NCBI RefSeq assembly: GCF_048771995.1
Contig: NC_133030.1
Span: 10,742,001 to 10,806,000, forward strand
Length of the DNA stretch: 64,000 bases
Direction of reading: 5' to 3'
From: Taeniopygia guttata
Lineage: Eukaryota; Chordata; Aves; Passeriformes; Estrildidae
Positions 53,070-63,783 of this stretch are shown here, piece by piece (positions within the stretch are counted from its first letter, which is position 1; each line of letters starts with the position of its first letter). The translations under genes were made by a program, and so were the position numbers. The notes below the pieces were generated by a model. It saw only the letters and a list, made by a program, of their open reading frames with translations. It had not been told where the DNA came from and searched no databases.

Positions 53070-53927
53070 AACTCCCAGTGTTGAATTTCAGAAGTTAACG
53101 CCTTCACCAATAAAGTCAACTTTTAATGAAAAGTACGCTTTCAAATAAAGAACACATAAATTACCAATAATTCATAATTACTGTAATGAATTTAATGCCA
53201 TCAGCAATAAACAACAAGCCTTTAAACCATCTTGAAACCCAGATTTATCATTGCAGGGTAATGACAGAGAAGCAGCCCCAGACACGTCTCCTGGAGGAGC
53301 TCTACCTCCTTGTTGTTGCAAACGGGGCTGTTCTGATGGTCTGGTGGTGGTTTTTATCTCCCAGCTGTATTCTCTCCCAGTCACTCCTGCTGTCAAGCTC
53401 ACAACTTAATTAATTTATTTACACTGCTGTTAGATGGATGCATAATCTTCCAATTAAATATATGCCAAAAGTGGGCACCAAGGGAAGTGCAGAGCCACAT
53501 CTCCTTTTCCCCAGGTGATTCTATACCTATATTCTGTATTTAAATCACACTTACTTCTATCCCTGGATAAATTTGCCATGTGGACTTTTGGCCCAAAGCC
53601 ATCAGTTTTTCAAATACAGCCTGAGTAATGTATTTTTATTATATTACTTTCAGTAAGTAATACATTAAGTTATATTAAATAACAATATACTTTAAATACA
53701 TGGGATATATTTCATATCATAAAAATAATTTCTTTTTAAATATTTTCTTCATATTTTTACAGCCATATTAAAATAGACAGAAAGCATGCAAGAACAAATC
53801 TGCCAAACTCATATCTATTCACCAAAGTCACTGGGTTGGGTGTTTATTCTCTTTTTAGCTCTTTTTTTTTTTTTTCTGACCTAACACAAAACATAAGGAT
53901 AGTTTTATGGGTAAGTTTATTTGAAGA

Positions 53928-53967
53928 ATATCCTAAAAACAAGTATTATATCCTAGAAACAAGTATT
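53928..53967. repeat. Tandem duplication, 20-bp unit
   Basis: atatcctaaaaacaagtatt is followed directly by atatcctagaaacaagtatt, with one difference in 20 bases. Confidence 0.95.
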
Positions 53968-54235
53968 ATTTTTCCCAAAAATGAACTTAAATGGAAAAGA
54001 GAGCCTCTCTAAATTTGAAGCACCTTCAATATCAACATCTTTCCAGAGCTGGAGTTATTCATTAAAGTCACCAGCTGTTTGAAACCATTCAATTCTATAT
54101 CAATCTTCTAAGGAAAAGAAATAATCAGATGTTTCCAGAACAGGACTTTGGGATGCCAGGTCATCCTTCATTTGAAGGTTTGGAATACAAATGTAGGGAG
54201 AAGTTGAATAAACCAGAAAGCAATCATGTAAAAGT

Positions 54236-54238
<3 letters not shown>

Positions 54239-54277
<39 letters not shown>
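54239..54277. repeat. (AT)n microsatellite
   Basis: About 19 uninterrupted AT dinucleotides. Likely length-variable. Confidence 0.98.
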
Positions 54278-54280
<3 letters not shown>

Positions 54281-54872
54281 CAAATGTAAGAAGAAAATTA
54301 CTGCTATTTCAGACAGGAAAGAAAAAAGGGAAAGAAGGAAACCTCTGTGCTTACGTAAGTTGTGGTTTCATCAGTGAGGCGGTTTCAGCAGTGAGGAAAA
54401 GACCTGGACTCATAAAGCAGGAGCCTGCCTAAAACTGTGGCAATTTCCAGGTTTTCCTTCAAAACCAGGCACAATCAGGCCCTATAGAGCTCATTCAATC
54501 TGACCTAATGATAACCAGAATGTTAATGGATAGCGATACTCTACAAGAACCAAAACAACCCAGTGTTGCTTTTAAAGGTCATGAGAATTAAATGTGAGCA
54601 GCAAGCACACTAGCAAAGAGAAATTACTGAGGAGCAAATATCCCAAATCATCCCAGCATTTCTATTAAACATTTACATTGTCACCAGTGCCAGAAAACGC
54701 TGGGTCCCCACGCCTTCCCTACGACCCACTTGTCAGCTCCTGGGAAAAAATGCCCAGGGATGGACAATGGCCTTTGCTCTTTTCCAGCTGGAATATTGTG
54801 AATTGAAGCACAGGAGAGCAGGAATGCTCCATTCCCACGGCCCCCTGTGCATCCCACAGTATCATTGTTGTT

Positions 54873-55201
54873 TGCAATGAAGGGATGGGACTATTTTTGG
54901 GTTAAGAATGATTTATTGTTCAGATAAACATCAGTCTTAGAAGCTGTGAGACTTTAAAGGAATAAGCCATCAGCTATAGCTCGAGAGTAGTCACAAGTTT
55001 CTTGGTTAAAGGCAATATATAACTTTCTAACTTAACAGACAGTTGTTACAGGGTTTATTTTGTTTTTCTAACATATCACCTTTACTTCCTTTGCTGTCCT
55101 GTGGACACTTTTTTCTAATAGGCTTCTGTCTCACATGCACACATATACTTCTGTTATAACTTCTAAACTCTTAGCTTATCCTACACAACCACACCCCTAC
55201 A
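54873..55201 (-). mobile_element. Candidate solo LTR of an avian endogenous retrovirus
   Basis: Read on the minus strand, a 329-base unit opens with TGTAGGGGTGTGG, carries an AATAAA in its 3' third, and closes in TTCATTGCA, so it has the TG...CA ends and internal poly(A) signal of an LTR. No flanking gag, pol or env sequence is seen, so it would be a solo LTR fossil. No clear target-site duplication was found. The family is not assigned, and the call rests on structure plus an impression of similarity to passerine ERV LTRs. Confidence 0.35.
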
Positions 55202-57000
55202 TTAATAAACCCTTCACCATCTTATCAACACAGTTTCTTACTTACTTAAGGCATATTCTTACTTACTACCATAGAAAAATAAGTTTATGATTTTTCAGCT
55301 TTATGTTTGTGTCTTGTATTTTTCCATCAATCTAAGTTTCTCCCAAGGCTGCAAAACAAACCCTTCAGTGTCTGTTGAAGTTTCTATTTTTCTGATTCCC
55401 ACACTGCACCATTCCCACTCCTGCTCCCCCTCACACACCTGGCCTCAGCCTTTGGGGACCCCCCTTTTGTACCCCGTGGGTGGCTGGGCACTGCACTGCT
55501 GTGCTTTTGTCCCATTTTTGGCACATTACCCAGGAATTCTCTTGTTTCCTCCACATCCTGGTGCTTTCAGGAGTAGGATTTCAAAGTGCTGGGAAGAAAT
55601 TGGTGGCTTGAATCAAAATCACACAAGGATCCAAATCACCCTTTTTTTCTTATTTGGAGTAATCACAGTTATCAACTCTGTTTCTTGCCCCTTCCCTACC
55701 AGTTTGGGCTAGGGAGCCACTTCCACAAGTAATACCTCCATCCAAGAGAGAAAAAGAAGGAAAGTTTAAGCTGCAAGAGCCCATTTAGTACCTGACCACT
55801 GTCTGAGGCCTCCACCAAGTTACACCCTAAAAATAATCACACTACAGGAAAGCACATTCCACCTTTTTAAGCTTCCTTAATTCGTTCTTCTAACTCAGTT
55901 TCAGATGGGCTGCTCTTGCATTCAGCATTCCTGAGAAGGAACGGGCACTGCTGTGTGCTGTGCACAGGACAAATGCCAGATGCAGATGAGGAAACATAAA
56001 ATATGGGCCTACAAATTGACTTTTTTTTTCCTACAGGAAAATGTAATTTCTTGCTCAATGCAGGCAGCAGGAATATTCTGAGGCAGAAAAACATAATTGG
56101 ATGTAGGTAGAAAAGTGTGCTTGCAGCAAGCAGGGAGAGAGTAAAATCCAAGTACTGTGCTTCCATCTAGAGGAGTAAGTGGGGAAATTTATTTCCAAGA
56201 ATCAACTGAAGAACTCCCACTGTTCCTGGATCAACTTTGGTCTGTTCGTTTGGAACAGCTTGGGTCCATGGATATGGCACAGTAACTGATTTCAGATACC
56301 TGGGTTACAACTGCACTCATCCTAGAATGCAGAGGACAGAACCCCAGCCCTGTATCTCCCTTTCAGCAGTATTTTCCACAGGAAAACACTACCAGGAGCA
56401 TTTCCCTGTGGAGCTTCCCCTCAAACAGTATAGTCTTTTCCACATACAGAGCCAGGTACTTCCCAAAGAGACCAGGACACTTGGGATATTTAAGGTATTT
56501 AGCAGCTTCTCCCACAAGCACACCTTGTTGCCTGGAACTGGCATTTCCCCCAGAGCTCATTGCATGGTGCCAAGGAAGTGGTGCTGGATGGGCATTAAAG
56601 ATGCCTTCTGACCACCAGACATGAAAAGCTAACTTTTGCAAACGAAAAACATGCTTCAGGAAAAAAAAAAAAAAAAAATCCCCCTCTCAAAGGATCAGAA
56701 TAGAGATAGGAAGTGGAAATGACAGTGAAAACATCACATGGAATGTGAGATGTGGGCACCACTCATCCTCTTACTTATGTAGGTCAGTTCTGAGGAGAGA
56801 AAATAACCCTCCCCCCTGTACCTCACAGGTTTTGTTCCAAATTTCAGTAATTTAATATTTCTCCAATTCACCTATGATGAATTGCAACCTGTATTTTTTT
56901 TTTACTTTAGCTTCTTTCTATCACTGTCATATGTTTTGCCTCAGTAGGAACTTCATGACTGCTAAGTATGTGTAAATATAAAATCAAACAAAACACCCAC

Positions 57001-57129
57001 CTTTCCCACATCATCCCAGTTAATGATGATTCCACACTCAGTGGGTTGTTCTAGCGTCAGGATCCCTCTTTTGCTTTGTGCTTCATCCCCTACACTGCTG
57101 TATTTTTGACCCATTCCAACCATAACACC
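57001..57129 (-). pseudogene. Isolated actin exon (codons 42-84), divergent, with intact splice sites
   Basis: Acceptor tatcctttgcag, 129 bases (43 codons) open in frame, donor GGAAAG|gtgggt. The peptide starts GVMVGMGQK and contains [14 protein letters not shown] and NWDD, unmistakable actin subdomain 2 sequence. From memory of the conserved sequence, 34 of 43 residues match. Changes are D51Y, Y53S, K68E, Y69Q, I71T, H73C, T77I, M82V and E83G. Introns after codons 41 and 84 are the arrangement of smooth-muscle actin genes (ACTA2/ACTG2 type), so this is not a processed retrocopy. I could not find exons for codons 1-41 to the right or 85 onward to the left. Reading: remnant of a DNA-level duplication, or one exon of an undetected divergent actin gene. 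Actin identity is nearly certain; functional status is open. Confidence 0.8.
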
Positions 57130-60100
57130 CTGCAAAGGATATAATTCCAATATTAGTGCAGTTTGCCAGGAACATTAGGGACAAAATAACATTTTTTAAC
57201 TTAAAACTTAACTTCCTGTGAAATACTGTTCCTGCTCCTGCCCTTACAGGAGGCACCCCCAAAACATGCAAGGAACTAAAATGTGAATTTGTGGGTAACC
57301 AGTTTGTTAAAATTCCTTCTACAAACCCTCCAGAAAGAGCAAGGCAGTTTCAAAAATGAAGTGCTGCTACTGCTCACACAGGAGGCCAGCCAAGGTGAGC
57401 ATCAGCAAACTCATGGTTCTGCACAAGGAGTGGGTCCTCTGTCATTGCACAAAGGAATAAAGGGAAGAATTAGAGGTGGAAAATATATCATTTCTCCAGA
57501 TTCACTTATTTGGTTGCTCTCTCTGTCCAAGCAGTTTGACTAACTTGCCTTTAGTGAGATTCCCCCGTGGAGCAAGTCAAATGATTTTTAAAAGCTCACT
57601 AATATAAAGGGGAGACAGATCATCCAGAAGAAAAATCACTTTAATTAAACACTGATTTTACTAAGTTAATCACATTTGCATTAGGAAGTCTGTCATGATT
57701 GCCCCAAATAACATCACAACATATGAGGTAAAATGTTTTTCATCACACAGAACTTCAGGGAAGAGTTTTGACAGCCCAGAAAAATCAAAATCTGACTCAT
57801 TATATGAATAAATTCCAACAGGTGGGGCTTTTCTTCCCTAAGACACCTTCATATCATTAAAACACAATGTTTTTGAGAAAGTATAAACCTAACCAGAAAA
57901 GTCAATGGATCTTGGCAAGGTTGTGAAGCATCCACATAAATTCCCCTGAATAGGATTTCACAAAGCAAATTAATCAGGGTATTGGCAGCCTTTTGTTTCT
58001 TCCAGAGGGGAAATCTCCTGCTGCAGCCTCCAGGGTCCTGTGATCCTTCCAATTGGCCTCGTGACCATGGGCAAGCTCAGCTACAGGACACACACTTGGC
58101 TCTACTGGGACTTCAGTATAAATCCCACCTCTTCCAAGGGAAATTACCTTTTAGAAAGCTCCTTTGCTTTAAATTAATTGATTGCATGCACATAGGAGCT
58201 GTAACATTAGCAGTTAATGCTAAACAGACCACCAAAAACATTTGTTATTACAAAGACTGCAGTTTTTCCCTCATGTAACACTGAAATTTGCTTTTTTTGA
58301 TCATCAATCTCAAACAAACAACTAAAAATAACCCGCAGCAGAAGTTTTTGAGGAAGCATTTGCCAAGTGTTTTTAAGTGGCAGTCACTCTGTAATGTGGA
58401 GAGGTCACTCCAGGACCTATTTCATGTTTTTAAGAGGCAAACATTTTATGAATGAAAGTGGCTGCTCTGGGAAAAAGAACAAGAGGCAGCTGGCACAGGA
58501 ACACCTCAGTTTCAGAAGCTGGCCAACATCTCTAAGTCCTGGTCTCCCTGAAATTCATGCCAAAACCCTCCCCAAGGCCCCATGATGGATCCCTGGGTTA
58601 TTTTTAGGATTGGAAAACTGCCTCTTTAGGCAGTTGATACCAGGGAAGGATTTTATTTTTCCTTCTTTGGCAACTTCACTCTGTAAGGGAAGGTACTTCA
58701 GAAAAGGGAAAAGAATGAAAAACAGTACTTGGCCAGCAAAGTTCTTGTCCCTAAGAACGCAAAAATAATTTTATCACGTAAATTTGGGAAGAGCTTTAAT
58801 GTGGGAATGTTTATCCCTTCGTTCTAGTAGCTGGTGGGTTTGAACATTTGTTCACATTGCCATGAATTATTTTCTCCCAAAACCCTCAGGAGAAGTTTGG
58901 ACTGCAATAAACCGATTGTTTACCAGCAGTATCCAACATTACAGCAGCATTGCACCCAGACTCTGGCTACAACACCACAAACCAGAAGGAAATTTAGTTT
59001 TTAAATACATCAAGAATTACATCAGCTAAGACACTGGAATTTGAGGGTAGAGCATTTTAAACAAGTCTCCTCCATTTGCTTGATCTCAGACCAACTGCAG
59101 CCAAGCATTTAAATTATGAACTATAGCATGAACACCCTCTCAGGGCAATACTTACCCAGGAAAAGCTGCTTCCTAAATGACATGAGCTCACCTCCCAGTA
59201 CATTTTTATCAGCTTCTGGAATAGAGTTCACAGGATATCTATATGTCAAGACATTTGATTTATTTTTTTTTTTTACAGTTTGTTCTTATCACAGTGACAG
59301 CACAAAGGCCTGGAGAAAGCAGGACAGAATTTCAAACACCTCTGGATCCTTTCCCACTCACTGAGCCTCAGGACAGAGGGTTGTTTTCTCTCCCCCCAGT
59401 TCAAAAATCCCTCACACTGGATGAGTAAGACTGGAAGGACTGAAGGGCCATTGTTGCCTTTGGAAAACATTCTGTTTAATTATAACATAATTAGCTAAGA
59501 AAAGTTCATTATCATTCTGCTTAACACCCATTTTCAGGCTGGGAAGGGAAAAGTCACCATCATCAGTACTCATGTTCCCACTGTACCTGGTGTTTTTGAG
59601 TTATCTCAGTATTTGGATGACACCAGGGCTGAACACAAGGACTGAATCAGCCACTCAAAAGAGATAACCCACCACTATTTTTAAAAAATCAATTATAGCA
59701 GAATATATTGGATCTATATAAAAATCCAGATCTTTATCAGACTCAGAAATATTAAATACCATCAAAAGAAGGTGGTTTATAGTATTTACCTGCAGCAGTA
59801 ACTACCTCTTAAGCAGATAAATCACTTCACTAAAATGTCTCCAAATCAACCTTGTTTCTGCTCATCAGTAAAACCAATGGAATCCTTCCTTTTCCATATT
59901 CACTGGGGTTTCCTTTTCCCACAAGATTCTTAGCTGAATTTATTGATTTGTACCTTGAAGCTGAAACATGTAAAATATGTAAGGTTGCGTCTTTAGAAGC
60001 TTGAATTTCATGTATTCTGCATCTAAGTAACATTCTGCCTCCAAGACAGGGAGTAACTAAGCCTCATCAAGAAAAGTGCAAGTAAATTTAAAAAATACTG

Positions 60101-60334
60101 AACCCCCTCAAGTTACAGAAAGAAAAAATTACAAAAAGAACTTAAGAAGTTGGAAATACTTATGTCATCTCAATTGTGAATCTTTACTGAATCTTTAAGC
60201 ATCAGCTTACCTCATTACCACAAAGATCTGTGCATCCTGATTTCTTTACAAACTTAATGGGAAAGAATTTTCTTAATTCTTTTATTTTCAGCCAAAAAAA
60301 AAGAAAAACCACCTAACCAACCAAAGAAAATAAA
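57130..60334. other. Spacer between the actin exon and the GOLGB1 3' end
   Basis: About 3.2 kb. If the actin exon belonged to a live gene, its first coding exon (codons 1-41, containing DNGSG and VGRPRHQ) should lie here unless it overlaps GOLGB1. I did not see it. Frames at 57.28-57.54, 58.0-58.3 and 59.1-59.4 kb have no recognised domain. Confidence 0.5.
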
Positions 60335-60798
60335 AAATCCAGTAGTTCTTCCTTTATTGCACTCCATAAAACTTCTTGTTATAATCAAGAAGCCAATATA
60401 CAGTAATAGTTTGATATTCCTTTAGAATTTATAGTTTAACTCTTAAAATAAAATTTGTATAGAAAAGATATCATTTACAACCCATTCAGTAGCAATCAAC
60501 CATTATGTACCCACAAACAATATTAAATAACTTGTATGCAGCAGTTTCCTTGTAGGGCAGAGGGGAATATTTTCTCCTTACAAATATAATATCCCATTGT
60601 AAAAGAGCAATTCAAGTCAACTTTGGAGCAAGTGTGATATGCAAGAATTTCACTGGAGAAGCTCGAGGTTCCACGTGGCGTCCCAGGGATTTGTACGACT
60701 GTGTCCAGTGCATAGCAGAACAGCAGCATGTGAGGAGCCTCGGGGCTGGGACTGGCACTGCCCACAGGGAAAGGAGCCACCCAGAGAGTGCAGTGGGT
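60335..60798 (-). promoter_or_regulatory. GOLGB1: GOLGB1 3' UTR with poly(A) signal
   Basis: About 460 bases follow the stop codon. The only canonical AATAAA on this strand in the stretch lies at 60,353-60,358. Just beyond it (about 60,305-60,330) is a GT-rich block, TTTGGTTGGTTAGGTGG on the minus strand, a typical downstream element for cleavage. Cleavage is therefore inferred near 60,335. A second AATAAA at 60,281-60,286 could serve as a backup site. Confidence 0.6.
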
Positions 60799-60957
60799 TC
60801 AGAGCACACCAGTGAGGCACAGGACAACAAGGATGTGTAGTGTGACCAGGTAGGTGAGGAATAAATAGCGTGATTTGGCTCGGGCCGTCAGCAGCTTGGA
60901 GCAGTAAAGGCTTCGCCCCCGGAGCCAGCGGCGCAAGGAAAGGGCTCCTCCTTTCAT
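60799..60957 (-). CDS. GOLGB1: GOLGB1 last coding exon with tail anchor and stop
   Basis: Begins after the acceptor tcttcctcag in phase 0. It encodes 52 residues and a TGA stop at 60,799-60,801. The basic stretch ([20 protein letters not shown]) precedes a hydrophobic segment of about 20 residues ([20 protein letters not shown]) that ends two residues before the stop. Positive charges before a C-terminal membrane helix predict an N-cytosolic, tail-anchored protein. This exon is too short for most frame callers and sits inside longer false frames on the same strand. Confidence 0.8.
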   Translation of the reverse strand: MKGGALSLRRWLRGRSLYCSKLLTARAKSRYLFLTYLVTLHILVVLCLTGVL

Positions 60958-63783
60958 CTGAGGAAGAGACAAAAGTTACCAGAGGAAGAATCAGGGACAC
61001 AAACCAGAAACAGCTCCCCTGCAGCCTGCATTTCTGAGGCACTACAAACCTTTTGTCTCTGACACAGCAACTGACCCCAAAACACAATCAATGCCAAATA
61101 CCAAAGCATGAATGACTTAAAGGCCCCAAACCCAGCATTAATGAGAGGGGAAAGGAATGAATCCAAGCTGTGTATTATGCAACTCCACACACATAAACAT
61201 GCATACTGCATTTTGGGCATGCATAATTAAATGCAGACACAGTTTATTTAATGGCCACATGTATAGTATAAATATTACATACATTTTTTAAAGTGGACAT
61301 ACACAGTGTGTTTTCTGGCACAGTTTACACAGGTGCTGGTCTGGGATTCACAGTCTCAACAGAAAGAAATTAAGGATGTTTTTCCACCACTTTTAAGGAG
61401 CTTTTAAAGGCTTTCATTCCCCTACCTTTCTCACAACAACATGTTCACTGGGATTGATGATTAAGGCTTCCCTCTCCTCCTCATCTTCCATCTGGACCGT
61501 GTAGTCACTGGGGACAGACCTGTAACTGCCTACTTCCAATCTAGAGAAAGATACAAGGCACAGAGACATGCACTGCTGAATTATCTCCTCTTTTAAGTAC
61601 TGAATTGACACATAAAACATTATTTTCCACACTTAAAATGACTGAGGGAAGGTCCCCACAAAAAGCTGACTCACTTTATGTTGCCAGGACTTTTTGAGTC
61701 TCTATTTGTAGATCTACTGCCAAGGTGTTTAGTTTATTCAGAATTAATTCCCATCATTACCAGCTGACTGAACAGTGATTTTCACGTGATGGTAGTGAGG
61801 GACACTATTTATGCAGGTGCACAATGGTATTTTCAATCTAACCAGTAGCTCTGCTAAAGTTGCTATATGGGAATTTTTTTTCCTAACCTGGAAAAAATAA
61901 ATAGCACTGAGTCTAACAGGTAAAATTAAATAAAGAAAAAAAAAAATCCCACAGCCTATAACACTTTGTGATCCAGTGTTTAACTTATCTGTTTTACACA
62001 TGGATTTTCACTACTTTGGGCACTGTGAGCTCACAAACAGGTTTGTTTATTATTGTTAGGAGTAGCAGTAGTATCTCAAAAAAAATCTAAGACCCACAGG
62101 AAAACCTCTCACTAGTCTCACTAAAAATAAAAGGCAAACAAATAGTCTGTTTTACCTGTTACCCCTCTCCTCAGAGAGTCCAAGAGCCTCTTCTGCAGCT
62201 TCTCTCCTCCTCCTCTCCTCTGCCAGTGTTTCTGTGAGCTGGGAGAGACTCTGCTGCATTGACTCATACTGCTGTTCAGTCTCTGCAAGCCTGGAACAAA
62301 ATGAAATCTGAAATCAATATTTTATGGACTCAAATAATTACTTATTTGTTCTTTTTGAAATCTTCCTTTTTGGGACAGACTTAATTATAATTAAGATGTT
62401 TCAGCTTAAACACTGAGATAAAGCCACCAATAATCAGTATATTTACATACAGATACAAACCACAAGTATTACCAGATGATAACAATTCAAGAATATGGCT
62501 TATGATTCATGTAATCCACTGTAAATCCACTCCTTCCCCCTCTTCACACAAATGCCTCAGAGGGATAGAAAAGCATTACTTTCACACTCAGAACACAGCT
62601 GTCAGGAAAATAATATTGCTAATACATGCTCTGAGTCCTGACCTTTTCCTGAGCTGATTTAGCTCCATATTGTCTATCTCCACAATAATCCCAGATCTCT
62701 CCTGTGGCGCTCCAGGGGGAACTTCTGCTCTGGTTTCATCCTAAAAAATATTAAGGGAAAAAAAAAAAAAAAACCAAAGAAACAAACAAACAAAAAAACC
62801 AACAAGTGACCATTTTTCTACTTGCCAAAAGTCTTTACTTCAATTACAGAAGCCATAAGCACCACAAAACAGTGGAACAGGTGATTCTTTGTGCCACTTA
62901 ATGTTTTCATTTCCATCTCTCAGCAATGTCTGAGGGGAAAGAAAAGCATCTACACATCCACAATTCCAGAAGCAAGGCAGTTATTAATTTATTCTTAATT
63001 TACAGTTCTTGTTTGTATTCATTTCCATCTATGGAAGAGCAAGGGTTGTTTTCTATATGTATCCATATGCTATTTCAGGATGTTCTGTTAATGATTGCTA
63101 ACGAATAACCAAGGCAGTACAGGAAAGCTTTTTAAGAATAAAGGAATAATGATGAATCATAAGGGACTAGTATGGAAGGGACCTTAAAAATCAAGAAGTT
63201 CCCACCCTGTTCCACATCTGTAGTAATCATATAGCTGTGTATGAGGGGTTGGCAAAGGGTACTGAAATGATGAACTGGTGATGTAGATCTCACTTCTGAA
63301 TATATTACTCAAGCATTGTAAAATGATCTACAACTGATGTGAAATTATCACTAAATTTCTTGATTCACTGAGCAGTGATCATCCAGTTATCTCTACCAGC
63401 TGCAGACCAACTCAAAAAAGATGCTTCAAAACAAAAATATATGTAAAACAACTTCCTTAAATGAAAAGTTAAATTAGACCACCTTAACAAAAAGAAGGAC
63501 AGTTATCTTCAGTCACAGGCCAGCAAAAGTACTGGGTCACTACAACAAAAAGTACATTATTTCATTTTTAGCACGAAAACCAGAAACCTAAAAACCTTTC
63601 CATGTATCTGGTTACCTGGACAGAGCCTTGGAAAGATGTCACTTGCATTGCCTGATATGCCCTCTCCAGCCTTATGTAACGATTTTGCAGATCAGTGTAA
63701 TGAAGCTGGTTGTCCCTCAGAGTCTGGGAAAGTGTCCTCAGCTGGGCAGACAGGACAGCATTCTCTTCTGCTGACTGCATAAC
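60799..63783 (-). CDS. GOLGB1: Giantin (golgin B1), C-terminal five coding exons, partial gene
   Basis: Five minus-strand exons (63616-63783, 62643-62740, 62156-62290, 61426-61540, 60799-60957) have AG acceptors and GT donors and join without a phase error into 224 residues. Order: coiled coil (about 1-56), Pro/Gly linker containing [10 protein letters not shown], coiled coil rich in Glu/Arg/Gln (about 80-133), acidic stretch MEDEEERE, basic patch (RRWLRGR...RAKSR), then about 20 hydrophobic residues ending in LCLTGVL at the stop. A tail anchor with almost no lumenal residues after a very long coiled coil is the known layout of giantin, which tethers vesicles at the Golgi rim from the cytosolic side. 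The name rests on recalled family features, not an alignment. Other tail-anchored golgins such as golgin-84 and CASP end differently. The N-terminal bulk of the gene lies beyond 64,000. No break is seen in the visible exons. Confidence 0.75.
61426..61540 (-). CDS. GOLGB1: GOLGB1 exon, second from the end (115 bp, acidic juxtamembrane)
   Basis: Acceptor ctttctctag, donor AGAAAG|gtaggg. One base completes an Arg codon, then 38 codons end in phase 0. The peptide leaves the coiled coil ([16 protein letters not shown]), passes through an acidic block (MEDEEERE) and ends [10 protein letters not shown]. This is the short non-coiled stretch between rod and membrane anchor. The open frame runs upstream of the acceptor to an ATG at 61,632, but those residues are intronic. 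Confidence 0.78.
62156..62290 (-). CDS. GOLGB1: GOLGB1 exon, third from the end (135 bp, coiled coil)
   Basis: Acceptor ttgttccag, donor AACAG|gtaaaa. The first base completes the split Arg codon, 44 full codons follow, and two bases are left for the next split codon. The sequence ([18 protein letters not shown], then [20 protein letters not shown]) is highly charged and helical and continues the coiled coil. Confidence 0.78.
62643..62740 (-). CDS. GOLGB1: GOLGB1 exon, fourth from the end (98 bp, linker)
   Basis: Acceptor ttttttag, donor AAAAG|gtcagg. It starts in phase 0 with Asp-Glu-Thr-Arg and ends two bases into an Arg codon completed by the next exon. The Pro/Gly-containing stretch [12 protein letters not shown] breaks the helix. 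A helical segment ([13 protein letters not shown]) then resumes and runs on into the following exon. A run of A/T-rich low-complexity sequence lies just upstream of the acceptor in the intron. Confidence 0.75.
63150..63215 (-). mobile_element. CR1 3' tail, antisense, in GOLGB1 intron
   Basis: atgaatcataagggactagt, atggaagggaccttaaaaat and caagaagttcccacc is the reverse complement of a CR1 3' end (usual form: ggaagggaccttaaagatca then tctagttccaaccc). It lies in the intron between the 98-bp and 168-bp GOLGB1 exons, and in the same transcriptional sense as the gene. Confidence 0.6.
63616..63783 (-). CDS. GOLGB1: GOLGB1 exon, fifth from the end (168 bp)
   Basis: Begins after an AG (ttgctctcag) at the Val-Met-Gln-Ser-Ala-Glu-Glu-Asn codons and ends in GTCCAG before gtaacc. 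It encodes 56 residues, phase 0 at both ends. The peptide ([18 protein letters not shown], then [13 protein letters not shown]) has heptad-spaced Leu/Val/Tyr and is a clear coiled coil. The open frame continues upstream of the acceptor to an ATG at 63,873, but that stretch is intron read-through. This is the most 5' exon of the gene in the window. Confidence 0.8.

Larger units (their letters stand above)
38913..57000. other. Gene-poor DNA between CR1 copies and the actin exon
   Basis: Contains the listed CR1 copies (42.0, 45.0, 50.3 kb), the related 58-bp pair, the AT microsatellite and the candidate LTR. I looked on the minus strand for actin codons 85 onward (for example the IWHH, TEAPLNPKAN, DSGDGVTH and SVWIGGSIL regions) and did not find them. 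That search was by eye and could miss a diverged exon. Confidence 0.5.

Noticed and set aside
55960-56000. Minus-strand Ile-Trp-His codons that could start the next actin exon (codon 85 onward)
   Set aside because: No AG acceptor at the right place, and the residues that follow do not match actin beyond the first three.
59243-59428. Plus-strand frame preceded by a T-rich tract and acag, resembling an exon acceptor
   Set aside because: No recognisable domain, no good donor at the end and no partner exon. Poly(T) before ag is common in this DNA.
59581-59680. Minus-strand Lys-His-Gln before gtacag, considered as the end of actin codons 1-41
   Set aside because: The upstream frame has no resemblance to actin (no DNGSG, no FPSIVG).
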